This document shows, in pieces, positions 26,526 through 35,209 of a stretch of 37,480 nucleotides of DNA (position 1 is its first letter; each line of letters begins with the position of its first letter). This stretch comes from a virus. The notes under the pieces are model-generated. The model worked only from the letters and a program-made list of their open reading frames with translations. It was not told the DNA's origin and made no database searches. A program made the position numbers and the translations under genes. The stretch is from the IMG/VR virus record IMGVR_UViG_3300025108_007749, positions 1 to 37,480 of that record. One strand, given 5' to 3'.

Positions 26526-26937
26526 CGTTGAAATCTTAGGGCTAAAGGAGTTAGACCGCAAAATAAGACAGCTAACCCGCGCCACTGGCAAAAACTTTCT
26601 ATCACCCGCATTGCGTAAGGGTGCCAATGTGATACGTGACCAAGCAATCGAGAACGCACCACGCGACCCGACACCGGATGACATCAACATTGAGGATGAA
26701 ATCAAGGTCAGGCGTGACCCTAATCCCAAGCTGCAAGGCCAAAATGAAATCATGTACGTAAAGCCGTTTAAAAAGAACGTGTTTTACTGGCGATTCGTGG
26801 AGCTGGGAACAATTAAACAACCTGGACAAAGGTTTCTAACCAAAGCCTATGACCAAAAGAAAATGGAAGCTGTTCGAGCATTTATGGAAAACCTTTCAAA
26901 AGCAATAATTCGTGAAACCAAGAAGCTATCGAAATGA
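26518..26937 (+). CDS. HK97 gp10-like tail completion/neck protein
   Basis: 139 residues. Family features are Ile-Leu-Gly-Leu-Lys-Glu-Leu-Asp-Arg-Lys-Ile at the start, Ala-Leu-Arg-Lys-Gly-Ala-Asn-Val-Ile-Arg-Asp-Gln-Ala and Tyr-Trp-Arg-Phe-Val-Glu-Leu-Gly-Thr followed by Pro-Gly-Gln-Arg-Phe-Leu. It acts at the junction of neck and tail. It overlaps the upstream gene by eight bases and the next by four. Confidence 0.9.
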   Translation: MADVEILGLKELDRKIRQLTRATGKNFLSPALRKGANVIRDQAIENAPRDPTPDDINIEDEIKVRRDPNPKLQGQNEIMYVKPFKKNVFYWRFVELGTIKQPGQRFLTKAYDQKKMEAVRAFMENLSKAIIRETKKLSK

Positions 26938-27281
26938 CCGTCTATTCCTTACTTGCCGCCGACTCAGGCGTTACAGCTATCACCACCAAAATATATACCT
27001 CACAAGCACCACAAGGCACCACGCCGCCTTATGTTGTCGTTCGTATTATTAATACAAATCCTGAAAACCTACTTGCCGAAGTGCCAAACATCGAAAGCCA
27101 ATACACAGGCATTGAATGTATTGGCACCGACCAGTCCGGCTCAGTGAGTTTGTTTCTCGCATGTCGTGCCGCTTTAGAGCCACACGGCTACATGCAGGGC
27201 TTGCCTATCTATGGCGACCGCGATGCAGAGACAGGATATTACCGAACATTGATGGATTATTCCTACTGGAATAGCCGCTGA
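26934..27281 (+). CDS. Tail completion protein, DUF3168-like (gp17)
   Basis: 115 residues. Tyr-Ser-Leu-Leu-Ala-Ala-Asp-Ser-Gly-Val, Ile-Tyr-Thr-Ser-Gln-Ala-Pro-Gln-Gly-Thr-Thr-Pro-Pro-Tyr-Val-Val-Val and Ile-Glu-Cys-Ile-Gly-Thr are typical of the DUF3168 tail-terminator family. It should cap the tail tube at the neck. It is the last gene before the second structured leader. Confidence 0.88.
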   Translation: MTVYSLLAADSGVTAITTKIYTSQAPQGTTPPYVVVRIINTNPENLLAEVPNIESQYTGIECIGTDQSGSVSLFLACRAALEPHGYMQGLPIYGDRDAETGYYRTLMDYSYWNSR

Positions 27282-27304
27282 TGTAACTTAGTTTTTTAAC
27301 CAAA

Positions 27305-27361
27305 GCGCATATCGCATGCCTACCTCTAACGAGGCGGGGCGGCTTTTCTGTGCGCGTAATT
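27305..27361 (+). promoter_or_regulatory. Structured leader element copy 2, before the tail tube gene
   Basis: GCGCA (27305-27309) pairs with TGCGC (27351-27355). The inner hairpin has CCT-A-CCTC (27319-27326) with GAGG-C-GGG (27331-27338) around a TAAC loop. Compared with copy 1, C-G is replaced by T-A and A-T by C-G at equivalent pairs, so pairing is conserved while sequence changes. It ends 18 bases before the ATG, the same as copy 1. Confidence 0.75.
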
Positions 27362-27373
27362 CAGGAGTTTAAT

Positions 27374-27841
27374 ATGGCTTTAGGGCTTAAAACACAAGGC
27401 ACAGAGATTCTCTTGTTGGATGCTACCGACAGCGGGAACGAAGTGCGCAAATTGGGCAATATTACAGACATCGGGGAATTTGGCCCGACTGCCGGTGATA
27501 TTGATGTTACTAACATGGATTCAACCGCCATGGAGTATTTTTCAGGGCTGGTTGATAACGGCACTGTGACCATCGGGTTCAACTACGACCCGGCTAATGT
27601 CACACAGCAAACCTTAAGTGATTTGGCCGGTGGTGCAAACAAGCGTTTTGTTATCGCATGTTCAGAATCAGATACAGATGTGACATACACATCTACCTTT
27701 GTTATTCCAACCGACCGAACCACTCTGGACTTCCAAGCCAGTGTACAAGGTATGCCAAAAGGCGCGTCAGTTAATGACGTGTGGCGAGGCACTATCTCAT
27801 TGCGTGTATCAGGCGCAATCACTACTCAGGAAGCCGCTTAA
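27374..27841 (+). CDS. Major tail (tube) protein
   Basis: 155 residues from the ATG at 27374, with CAGGAG six bases upstream. It matches the phage tail tube family: Gly-Thr-Glu-Ile-Leu-Leu-Leu, Asp-Ile-Gly-Glu-Phe-Gly-Pro-Thr-Ala-Gly-Asp-Ile-Asp-Val-Thr-Asn-Met-Asp-Ser, Tyr-Phe-Ser-Gly-Leu-Val-Asp-Asn-Gly, and a C-terminal Gly-Thr-Ile-Ser-Leu-Arg-Val-Ser-Gly. It polymerises into the flexible tail tube. It is bounded by the structured leader and a terminator, as the capsid gene is, which should make it an abundant separate message. Confidence 0.9.
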   Translation: MALGLKTQGTEILLLDATDSGNEVRKLGNITDIGEFGPTAGDIDVTNMDSTAMEYFSGLVDNGTVTIGFNYDPANVTQQTLSDLAGGANKRFVIACSESDTDVTYTSTFVIPTDRTTLDFQASVQGMPKGASVNDVWRGTISLRVSGAITTQEAA

Positions 27842-27851
27842 CCGCGTTAAT

Positions 27852-27894
27852 GGGTGGGATTGTCGTTAATTCGGCTTTCCCATCCACCCTTTTT
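27852..27894 (+). terminator. Terminator after the tail tube gene
   Basis: GGGTGG (27852-27857) pairs with CCACCC (27884-27889), with an inner GTCG/CGGC helix (27862-27865, 27872-27875), then five T. Probably a partial terminator within the late operon. Confidence 0.75.
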
Positions 27895-27915
27895 AAACCA
27901 ACCCATTAAAACATT

Positions 27916-28383
27916 ATGAACTTATTAGACTACGTTTCTAAAACACACGTTAAAACGGCCAAATTTCACTATGACGGCCAAGAATTAGAGTTTTTCTACA
28001 AAGACCTGACAGGCGAAGAAGCCGAAATGGTCACAGAAAAACTATCCACCATTATGGCCATGATCGGCAAGCAAAAGAAAGACGCCGATTATATGCCCTC
28101 ATCAGATGAGCTAAAGGACATGAACTTGCAGCGTGACTTCACGTTGATGTTGCAGTTATGTGATGAGTCTGGCGTTAGGTCATTTGATTCTGTTGAAGAA
28201 ATGCGAAAGCAGATACCAGCACGGATTCTTGACTTGGCATCTAAAGCCACGGCCAAAGTGACCACTGAGGACGCTGGAAAAAACTTAAAGAGTCTGAGTG
28301 GCTCCGCTGGCTATTCAGATTCGCAGACCGACAAAACACCAGCGTTGAGTCCATCCTCAAAAACTACTCAAGCAGTGAGTTAA
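27916..28383 (+). CDS. Tail assembly chaperone, gpG-like
   Basis: 155 residues. The N-terminal domain (Phe-Lys-like strand Ala-Lys-Phe-His-Tyr-Asp-Gly-Gln-Glu-Leu-Glu-Phe-Phe-Tyr-Lys-Asp-Leu-Thr-Gly-Glu-Glu-Ala) and a helical middle resemble short siphovirus tail chaperones. They keep the tape measure in a soluble form during tail assembly. The last 33 residues after Gly-Lys-Asn are Ser/Thr-rich. The signal at 28278-28318 predicts that a fraction of ribosomes shift to make the longer GT protein. Confidence 0.85.
   Translation: MNLLDYVSKTHVKTAKFHYDGQELEFFYKDLTGEEAEMVTEKLSTIMAMIGKQKKDADYMPSSDELKDMNLQRDFTLMLQLCDESGVRSFDSVEEMRKQIPARILDLASKATAKVTTEDAGKNLKSLSGSAGYSDSQTDKTPALSPSSKTTQAVS
28278..28318 (+). 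promoter_or_regulatory. Programmed -1 frameshift signal (G to GT)
   Basis: Slippery heptamer A-AAA-AAC at 28278-28284 in the gpG frame (GGA AAA AAC), a nine-base spacer and a hairpin: CTGAGTGGC (28294-28302) pairs fully, with two G-T wobbles, with GCTATTCAG (28310-28318), loop seven bases. A -1 slip continues CTT AAA GAG TGG into the long downstream frame. Confidence 0.88.
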
Positions 28384-28595
28384 AACACTGGCAAGTCTAT
28401 TGTGCAAAAGAGCCATCAGAGCAAGAGAAGTTGCAACTCATGCTCGCTCAAATGATGGCTATTTACATCAATAGCAACTCACGTAAAGGAACCACACCGA
28501 AAAAACCAAATGACTTCTTAATCAAGTCATTCTGGAAAACAGACGTTGAGCAAGACGTTGACATCATCAAGAAAGCATTCGGGATTAAAAAATAA
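28284..28595 (+). CDS. gpT portion of the G-T fusion chaperone
   Basis: Reading frame -1 to gpG, entered at the slippery site and ending TAA at 28593-28595. It adds about 103 residues: Leu-Lys-Glu-Trp-Leu-Arg-Trp-Leu-Phe-Arg-Phe-Ala-Asp, Lys-His-Trp-Gln-Val-Tyr-Cys-Ala-Lys-Glu-Pro and a basic C-terminus with Lys-Ala-Phe-Gly-Ile-Lys-Lys. There is no independent start. In lambda the T part contacts the tape measure and recruits tail tube protein. The stop overlaps the tape measure ATG (TAATG), a strong sign that this frame is translated. Confidence 0.88.
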   Translation, partial: LKESEWLRWLFRFADRQNTSVESILKNYSSSELKHWQVYCAKEPSEQEKLQLMLAQMMAIYINSNSRKGTTPKKPNDFLIKSFWKTDVEQDVDIIKKAFGIKK

Positions 28596-31500
28596 TGGCA
28601 GCTCAAGAACTAGCAAACATAGCGATTAAATTAAGCGCGAATATGGCCTCGTTTGAAAACGACTTAGGCCGTGCCTCGCGCATTGCTAAAAAAGAATCAG
28701 GGCGCATAAAACGTGATTTTGAACAAGCCATGTTGGCTGTGAAAGCAGCTACATTGGCCGCTGGTGGTGGTGTCCTCTATGCTGTGAGCAAATTTGCTAA
28801 GTTTGAGCAAGGCATAGCGAAAGTTGGTGCGGTTGCTGGCGCGACAACAAAGGAACTAAAGTTATTAATTAGTGCTGCTTTGCAATACGCGAGCAGCACT
28901 CGCTTTAATCCAGAACAGGTAACAAACGCTCTTTACTCTTTGTCCTCTGCTGGGCAAACAGTTAATCAGCAGTTAGCAACTTTGCCCAATGTATTGAACT
29001 TGGCCGAGGCGGCGGGCGCGGATTTAGGCAGAACTACAGAGTTACTTGTATCAACTATGTCACAGTTCGACATCGCGGCAAGTGATACACAACGGGTCTC
29101 AGATGTTCTAACTGCATCAATATCAAACAGTGCGACAAATGTAGAACGCTTACAAGTCGCAATGCGAAATGCTGGCTCAGTGGCCACCTCGTTTAATCAG
29201 AGCTTTGAGGACACTGTGACGGCTGTTTCCATACTGACAACTTCATTTGGAAATGGTGAGAAAGCAGGTACTTCATTCTCATCAGGTCTTGACCAGTTAT
29301 TAAAGAATGGTAACAAGTTGGGAATCAATATCACAGATGCAACAGGGAAGATTAAGCCTTTTGTAGAGATATTGAAAGACCTGGAGAATCAAGGTCTGAC
29401 AAGTGCGCAAGTAATCAGCGAACTTGGCAAAGAAGGTGGTGTAGGTCTTGCTACTTTATTAAACAAAGGCTCGGCAGCTTTCGAGGAGATGAGGGCTAAG
29501 TTAGAGTCATCTGGACAAGCATCCTTAGTAGCTGCGCAACAAATGAATACGCTTCAAGGTGATATCGACCAGCTAAAAAGTGCCTTTGATTCAACAGTTA
29601 TTCAGATTGGTCAGTTTGTTAATGAAAATACAGACGTAAGGGAGATTGTTCAAGAAGTAACCGAAGTGGTTAAAAACCTAGCAGAAACAATAAATTCAAT
29701 CATAGGAACGATTGTCAAATACAGCGATGAAATAATTTTGTTAGGTAAAGCCTACGTTGGTCTGTTTATTGTCAGGAAGATGAAGGGCTTGCTTGGTGAC
29801 TTGGCTTTATCTTTGGCAGTCTCATCCAATGCATTCCAGAAGGGAAGTAAAGAAGTATTTGGTTACACCGTACAACTGACAAACGCACAGAGAGCAATGA
29901 TAGCAACGAAGCGTGTTGCTACTGGTCTTTATTCAGCAATCGGCGGTCCAATTGGTTTAGCTTTATTTGGTGGTTATGCCGCATGGCAGGGCATCAATGA
30001 ATTAATTGATGACCGCAGGGAAAAGGTCGAGGAATTAGCAAAGGTCTCAGACGTTGCAGCTAAAGCAATGGAAGACTTCATAAGTGCTACTGAGTCAGGC
30101 CAAGAGGCTCAAGCATTGCAATCTGTAGCTGATGAAATGGATGTCATTATTGGCAAAATTGAGGAGCTTAAAAAGAAAAGAGCAGAACTTTATTCTGGTG
30201 CGGAATTTGGCAGCGGCAGGATGATAGGTTCTGCGGCTTTACAGAACACCCAAGATGAAATAGACGGCTTAGAAAAACAACTACAAACCTTAAAAGGTTT
30301 CCAGGCTGTTGCTGGTGGGGTGAAGATGGCCTCAGAAGCAATGGGCAAATTAGGTGATGCCTATACCTACATAGTCGCAAAAGGTAATGAGCTTACTCAG
30401 ACGGTAGATAGCCAAGTTAAATCTGTTGATGACTGGATTAAGGCATCAGAAAAACAGCTTGAAGCCCTTATCCAACAGAATGCCGAATATGGAAAATCAG
30501 CAGAGCAAATAGTCCTTATGAACGCAGCTAAACAGTTGTCATTAACGACTGACGCTGAACAAATTGCCCGAATCAATAAAGTAACTCAAGCACTGATAGA
30601 ACAAATACGGGTTCAAGAAAGGAACATAAAAGCAACGGAAAAGAAAAACAAGGCAGCAGCACTTGCAGCTAAGTTCCAAGCCGGACTTGCTAACGTTGGC
30701 ATTGGTTTTGTTCAGAGCATGGACATATCAAACGAAGCCTTGCAATCAGTTGGGCTTACTGCAACCGATACTGAGCAAAGAGCTAAAGAGTTAGAGAACA
30801 CCATTCTGGCACTGGCACTGGCATTCGGTGAGAACAATCCAGTTATAGAGGAACTAAAAGAGCAGCTTGAAAGTATTGGTGAGGAAGTTGAAAAGATTGA
30901 CTTCGAGGGAATATTCGATGGCTTCGCTGCTGGTTTAAATCCTGTTCTCAGTGGGTTGCAAAGGTTCAAGGATGAGATAGCCGCAATAGATAAACTTTCA
31001 AGCGACCCTGAGTTCGCGGGTTCAGCCGCATTCTATAAAACTGGATTGGCTGCTGAGTTTGCGCTTAATTCGATGGCTTCAATGGCTGAGGAAGGTTCAA
31101 GGTCACAAGCTAAATTGGCCGCTGCCGCAGAAGTAGCAAATACTGTTCTTGGTATATCAGCAATTCTAACACAGGGGCAAGGCGACCCATGGACAGCCAT
31201 TCCACGGATGATTGCAATGGCCGCTATGGTAGCAAGCACAGGAACCAAAGTGACTGGTTCATTCAGTGGTAGTGGTTCTGGCGGGGCTGAACAGAGACAA
31301 GAAGTTCAAGGCACAGGCACAGTGTTGGGTGATGCAGAGGCTAAGTCTGAAAGCATCCAAAACGCATTAGACATTATTGCCAGCGCGTCAGAAAAGATTG
31401 TCGGCATCAACAGCAGTATGCTTCGTTCGCTTAAATCTATGAATGATGCCATATCTGGAACTGCTACAGAGATTGCTAAATTTGGTGGGATTGGTGAACT

Positions 31501-33808
31501 TGGAACAAAAGCCGGTGGTTTTAGTGGACTATCCAGCATATTTGGGGGAACAGGCGTTACAGGTTTTCTTGATGGCCTAATATTCGGAAAGTCTAAAGTT
31601 AAAGACCGTGGCATTGAAATTCTAGGGGGTAGGATAGCAGATGCGATTAATGGTGACATATTCCAAGCCTACGAAGTAGCACGCAGAAGCGGCATTTTTG
31701 GCTCAAGCACTAGAACAGGGCGCGGTGATTTAGATGATGGAATAACAAGCCAAATCAGTCTGATTTTTGAATCAATGGGTGATGCTGTTTTAGCTGGTGC
31801 CGAAGCGTTAGGGATGAACATGGATGATGTTCAAAACGCCTTAGAAACGTACCAGATTGAAGCGCAAAGAATCAGCTTAATGGATTTGAATTCAGAGGAG
31901 CAACAAGCGCAATTAGAGGCTGTTTTCTCAAGTATATTTGACGGCCTGACCGCCTTTTCAATTCCATTTATCACACAGTTTCAAGAAGCTGGCGAGGGGC
32001 TTGGTGAAACATTGGCAAGGGTATCAACTACCGTGTTGGTGTTTGAGGAAGCCATCGACTCAATGGGGCTTGATTTCATTGCCAAAGAACTTGACCCAGA
32101 ACTATTCGCACAAGCCGCTGTTGCTATTTCAGAGTTTGCCGGTGGCATGGATGAGTTCATAGACGGGTACACGACCTACATCAGTAAGTTTTTGTCTGAG
32201 TCCGAGCAACTAGACATATTAACTGACCGCATCAGTGGCGTGTTTGGTGATTTAGGTTTGACCTTGCCTGGAACCCGTGATGGCTTTAAGGAATTGATGG
32301 AAGGTTTAGACCTGACCACAGAGGCGGGGCGTGAAGCATTTGGAACGCTCATTGCTTTATCAGGACAAATGGACTCCTATTATTCAAGCATTGAATCAAA
32401 CGAGCAAGAAGCCATTGCAGCTCGTGAAAAACTAGATGCCATCCTGAGTGATATTACAGATTCAACCATGTCTGATTTTGCGTTGAGTCTAAAGAATATC
32501 CGTAAAGCCTTTGAGCAGAACATCAAAACAGCCAGAGAGCTTGGAGCCTCAGAGCGTGAACTTGCCATGATCCAGACACATGCCACACGCCAGATACAAC
32601 AAGCAATCCAAGCCCTTGAGGATGACATAGGTTCTGCATTGACCGACCTATACGGCACAGAGTTAGACCGAATCAATGAACAAATTGCTTTACTTGAATC
32701 ACAAGAAAGTCAAATCAGCGCGGTTCAATCAGCCAGTGATAATCTTTACGAATCACAATTAAGAGCTGTTCAAGGCATTAAGGGTTTTCTTGATAGCATC
32801 TTGTTAGATGAGCAGCTTTCACCGCTTAATCCACAAGAACAATTAGCAGAAGCGCAAAGCCAGTTTGATGCTCTGTTGGCAGCGGCACAAGGCGGTGATG
32901 TTGATGCCATGAACGCATTACCTGCAATTGCTCAGACGTTGTTAGGTTTTGGGCAACAGGTGTTTGCCTCATCCAGTGATTATGTTGCTATTTTCGATAA
33001 TGTAATGGCTGCGCTTGAATCAGTTGGTGTGACAGCAACCGAGCCAACAAGCGACCCACAAAGCATCATCATCGGTCAAAACGGTCAAATGATTGAACTG
33101 CTGGCCGAACGCAACCGGCTAGAGGATGAGTTCAACTCAGAGGCGAGATTACAGGCTGCTTTAGCCATTGCTGACCAAATAAGAGATTTGGCAAGTGTTA
33201 CAGGTGAGTCATTTGGACAATTGGCTGAACGGCTTGGAATCCCTGTTGAATTGTTCCTTGCTGACTTGGGCGTGTCTCTTGACACCTTGACTGTTGAAAC
33301 TGCTTTGGCGTTAGGACAAACCGCTCAATTGTTGGGTGTTGAAATAACCGAACTGGCTGCAAGTGTTGGTGTTTCGTTGGGTGATTTGGCAGACCAAAAC
33401 AGCCTTATCAATGATGCACTAGAGGCAACCATCGAGTCATTGCCAGATGGCATCCAAGGTACATTATCACCACTATTAACAGCCATTGAGACAGCCACAG
33501 ACCCGGAGATAAGAGAGCAATTACTTAACCAAATGGTTGAGTACATAGACGGCCTACCAGAAGCGGAACGTGACCTATTGGCTCCTTACTTTGACCAAAT
33601 CGACCCAACCACTGAAGCACAACAACAGGTTAATCAAATGAGCTTGATTAATGATTCAACCATACAAGTTAGGGATGAGCTGGTCAGGTTGATTGGTGTC
33701 ATTGAGCTAAATGAGGTTGATAACAATCGTGACCGTGATGCGCTACACAGAGAGGTGCAACAACTGAATACCAACATCACTAATTTAGTGGCTATTAACG
33801 GGGGTTGA
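28595..33808 (+). CDS. Tail tape measure protein
   Basis: 1737 residues, the longest gene. The N-terminal 100 residues are helical and basic; about 60-340 is the conserved tape measure core (Phe-Glu-Gln-Gly-Ile-Ala-Lys-Val-Gly-Ala-Val-Ala-Gly-Ala; Leu-Ser-Ser-Ala-Gly-Gln; Asn-Ala-Gly-Ser-Val-Ala). Hydrophobic stretches occur near 380-460 (Ala-Tyr-Val-Gly-Leu-Phe-Ile-Val; Gly-Gly-Pro-Ile-Gly-Leu-Ala-Leu-Phe-Gly-Gly-Tyr). The middle has coiled coils, then a Gly/Ser-rich linker near 890, and the C-terminal third has heptad-rich repeats such as Leu-Gly-Val-Ser-Leu/Leu-Gly-Val-Glu-Ile. At the usual 0.15 nm per residue the tail would be about 260 nm, long for a genome of this size. No lysozyme or peptidase motif was recognised. 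Confidence 0.95.
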   Translation: MAAQELANIAIKLSANMASFENDLGRASRIAKKESGRIKRDFEQAMLAVKAATLAAGGGVLYAVSKFAKFEQGIAKVGAVAGATTKELKLLISAALQYASSTRFNPEQVTNALYSLSSAGQTVNQQLATLPNVLNLAEAAGADLGRTTELLVSTMSQFDIAASDTQRVSDVLTASISNSATNVERLQVAMRNAGSVATSFNQSFEDTVTAVSILTTSFGNGEKAGTSFSSGLDQLLKNGNKLGINITDATGKIKPFVEILKDLENQGLTSAQVISELGKEGGVGLATLLNKGSAAFEEMRAKLESSGQASLVAAQQMNTLQGDIDQLKSAFDSTVIQIGQFVNENTDVREIVQEVTEVVKNLAETINSIIGTIVKYSDEIILLGKAYVGLFIVRKMKGLLGDLALSLAVSSNAFQKGSKEVFGYTVQLTNAQRAMIATKRVATGLYSAIGGPIGLALFGGYAAWQGINELIDDRREKVEELAKVSDVAAKAMEDFISATESGQEAQALQSVADEMDVIIGKIEELKKKRAELYSGAEFGSGRMIGSAALQNTQDEIDGLEKQLQTLKGFQAVAGGVKMASEAMGKLGDAYTYIVAKGNELTQTVDSQVKSVDDWIKASEKQLEALIQQNAEYGKSAEQIVLMNAAKQLSLTTDAEQIARINKVTQALIEQIRVQERNIKATEKKNKAAALAAKFQAGLANVGIGFVQSMDISNEALQSVGLTATDTEQRAKELENTILALALAFGENNPVIEELKEQLESIGEEVEKIDFEGIFDGFAAGLNPVLSGLQRFKDEIAAIDKLSSDPEFAGSAAFYKTGLAAEFALNSMASMAEEGSRSQAKLAAAAEVANTVLGISAILTQGQGDPWTAIPRMIAMAAMVASTGTKVTGSFSGSGSGGAEQRQEVQGTGTVLGDAEAKSESIQNALDIIASASEKIVGINSSMLRSLKSMNDAISGTATEIAKFGGIGELGTKAGGFSGLSSIFGGTGVTGFLDGLIFGKSKVKDRGIEILGGRIADAINGDIFQAYEVARRSGIFGSSTRTGRGDLDDGITSQISLIFESMGDAVLAGAEALGMNMDDVQNALETYQIEAQRISLMDLNSEEQQAQLEAVFSSIFDGLTAFSIPFITQFQEAGEGLGETLARVSTTVLVFEEAIDSMGLDFIAKELDPELFAQAAVAISEFAGGMDEFIDGYTTYISKFLSESEQLDILTDRISGVFGDLGLTLPGTRDGFKELMEGLDLTTEAGREAFGTLIALSGQMDSYYSSIESNEQEAIAAREKLDAILSDITDSTMSDFALSLKNIRKAFEQNIKTARELGASERELAMIQTHATRQIQQAIQALEDDIGSALTDLYGTELDRINEQIALLESQESQISAVQSASDNLYESQLRAVQGIKGFLDSILLDEQLSPLNPQEQLAEAQSQFDALLAAAQGGDVDAMNALPAIAQTLLGFGQQVFASSSDYVAIFDNVMAALESVGVTATEPTSDPQSIIIGQNGQMIELLAERNRLEDEFNSEARLQAALAIADQIRDLASVTGESFGQLAERLGIPVELFLADLGVSLDTLTVETALALGQTAQLLGVEITELAASVGVSLGDLADQNSLINDALEATIESLPDGIQGTLSPLLTAIETATDPEIREQLLNQMVEYIDGLPEAERDLLAPYFDQIDPTTEAQQQVNQMSLINDSTIQVRDELVRLIGVIELNEVDNNRDRDALHREVQQLNTNITNLVAINGG

Positions 33809-33810
33809 TT

Positions 33811-35208
33811 ATGACAAGGAATGTTTATGTTGAATTGGATTACCTAAACCCAGGCAAACTTACACGTACGTTTTCATTATACCCAGATGAAGATGGTGAG
33901 GGGCGCTTAATGGGCGACCTTATTTTCAAAACTAAGGTAAGGGCATGGATGATGGCTGACCGCAGCACATCAGGTTTTAACAAGATAACTATTGCTAATG
34001 CAGATGGTGAGCTAGACAGCTTTGCAGACTTTACATTTAGCGAATGCAGAATTAAGTCCGGTACACCATCAAGCAACACACTGCTTGTAACTGCACAAGT
34101 TGAGCGCGTAGTTTTAGATGGCGAAAGACACTTAGAGGTTTACTTAAAGGACGCGACAAAATTACTAGATAAACCAATTCAGGATAATTTATTCCCGGCA
34201 TCAGAAACTTCAATCACAGGTTCAGGAACCAACACATATTATGCTCTTGAAAACCAACCAAGGCCAATTTGCTTTGGAAATACTGTCAAGTCAATCAAGC
34301 CTGTTTCTGCTAAACGTTCAAACAATGAATACATTTGCCATGATGAGGATGTATATACAATTCAAACTGTTTATGACAACGGCGTATCAGTTACATATAC
34401 GCATTATGGCGAAGGTTTTACACTGTCCACAGACCCTGCCGGGATAATAACTGTAACGCTTAGAGGTCAAGAAAACAATGCCAATACCAACAGAATAAGG
34501 TATTTCAATGAAGTAATTGATTATCTATTGGACGTTAGGGAGTCAATCAGTTATAGCTCCAGCGATGTGTCATCAATAAATTCTGATAAGGGTTACAACT
34601 ATCAATACTATCAGGACAACAACACAAACCGAACAATCAGAGAAGTTATTCAGTGGTTAAGTGATAGTCATTCTGGATGGTTTTATGCTGATGAAGATGG
34701 TGTTATTAGGTTTGGTTATTTAGACGAGCCAGCAGTATCACAGGATGTTGAGATTGGACAATATGACGTAATAGGCAATATTAAGGTCTTTGATGACACT
34801 GCTCCCAATATCAAGACACGGGTTGGTGGTAATAGAAATTGGTACGTATTAAACGCTGATGACATAGCAAGCAGTGTCACACAACAGGTCAGACTTGAAT
34901 TATCAAGCCAATGGCAAAACGTGACCGAAGGTGCCAGTTCTCTTGATTCATTTTATACAGATACGGGGGAAGTTCATGATGCCTTATGCTCGCTTGCAGA
35001 TGCACAAGACGAGGCAGACCACGTAACAGACCTTTACTCACAAAGGCGCAAATTCTACCAGTTTACCAGTGCGGTTGACGCTGAAATCGGCCAAACCGTT
35101 GAACTAACTTACCCAAGATTCGGGCTTGATTCAGGCGTTAATTTGCTCGTGTTAGGCCGTGAAATTGATTTTATAAACAACACTTACACTCTGACCTTGT
35201 GGGGATGA
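33811..35208 (+). CDS. Tail tip/baseplate hub protein
   Basis: 465 residues from the ATG at 33811, preceded by GGGGG eight bases upstream. Position directly after the tape measure and beta-rich composition suggest a distal tail or hub protein. Visible features are Glu-Leu-Asp-Tyr-Leu at the start, Ser-Gly-Trp-Phe-Tyr-Ala-Asp-Glu-Asp-Gly-Val-Ile-Arg-Phe-Gly in the middle (a strand-turn seen in hub domains) and a C-terminal Gly-Gln-Thr-Val-Glu-Leu-Thr-Tyr-Pro ... Leu-Val-Leu-Gly-Arg-Glu-Ile. Exact homologue not certain. Confidence 0.75.
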   Translation: MTRNVYVELDYLNPGKLTRTFSLYPDEDGEGRLMGDLIFKTKVRAWMMADRSTSGFNKITIANADGELDSFADFTFSECRIKSGTPSSNTLLVTAQVERVVLDGERHLEVYLKDATKLLDKPIQDNLFPASETSITGSGTNTYYALENQPRPICFGNTVKSIKPVSAKRSNNEYICHDEDVYTIQTVYDNGVSVTYTHYGEGFTLSTDPAGIITVTLRGQENNANTNRIRYFNEVIDYLLDVRESISYSSSDVSSINSDKGYNYQYYQDNNTNRTIREVIQWLSDSHSGWFYADEDGVIRFGYLDEPAVSQDVEIGQYDVIGNIKVFDDTAPNIKTRVGGNRNWYVLNADDIASSVTQQVRLELSSQWQNVTEGASSLDSFYTDTGEVHDALCSLADAQDEADHVTDLYSQRRKFYQFTSAVDAEIGQTVELTYPRFGLDSGVNLLVLGREIDFINNTYTLTLWG

Positions 35209-35209
35209 T

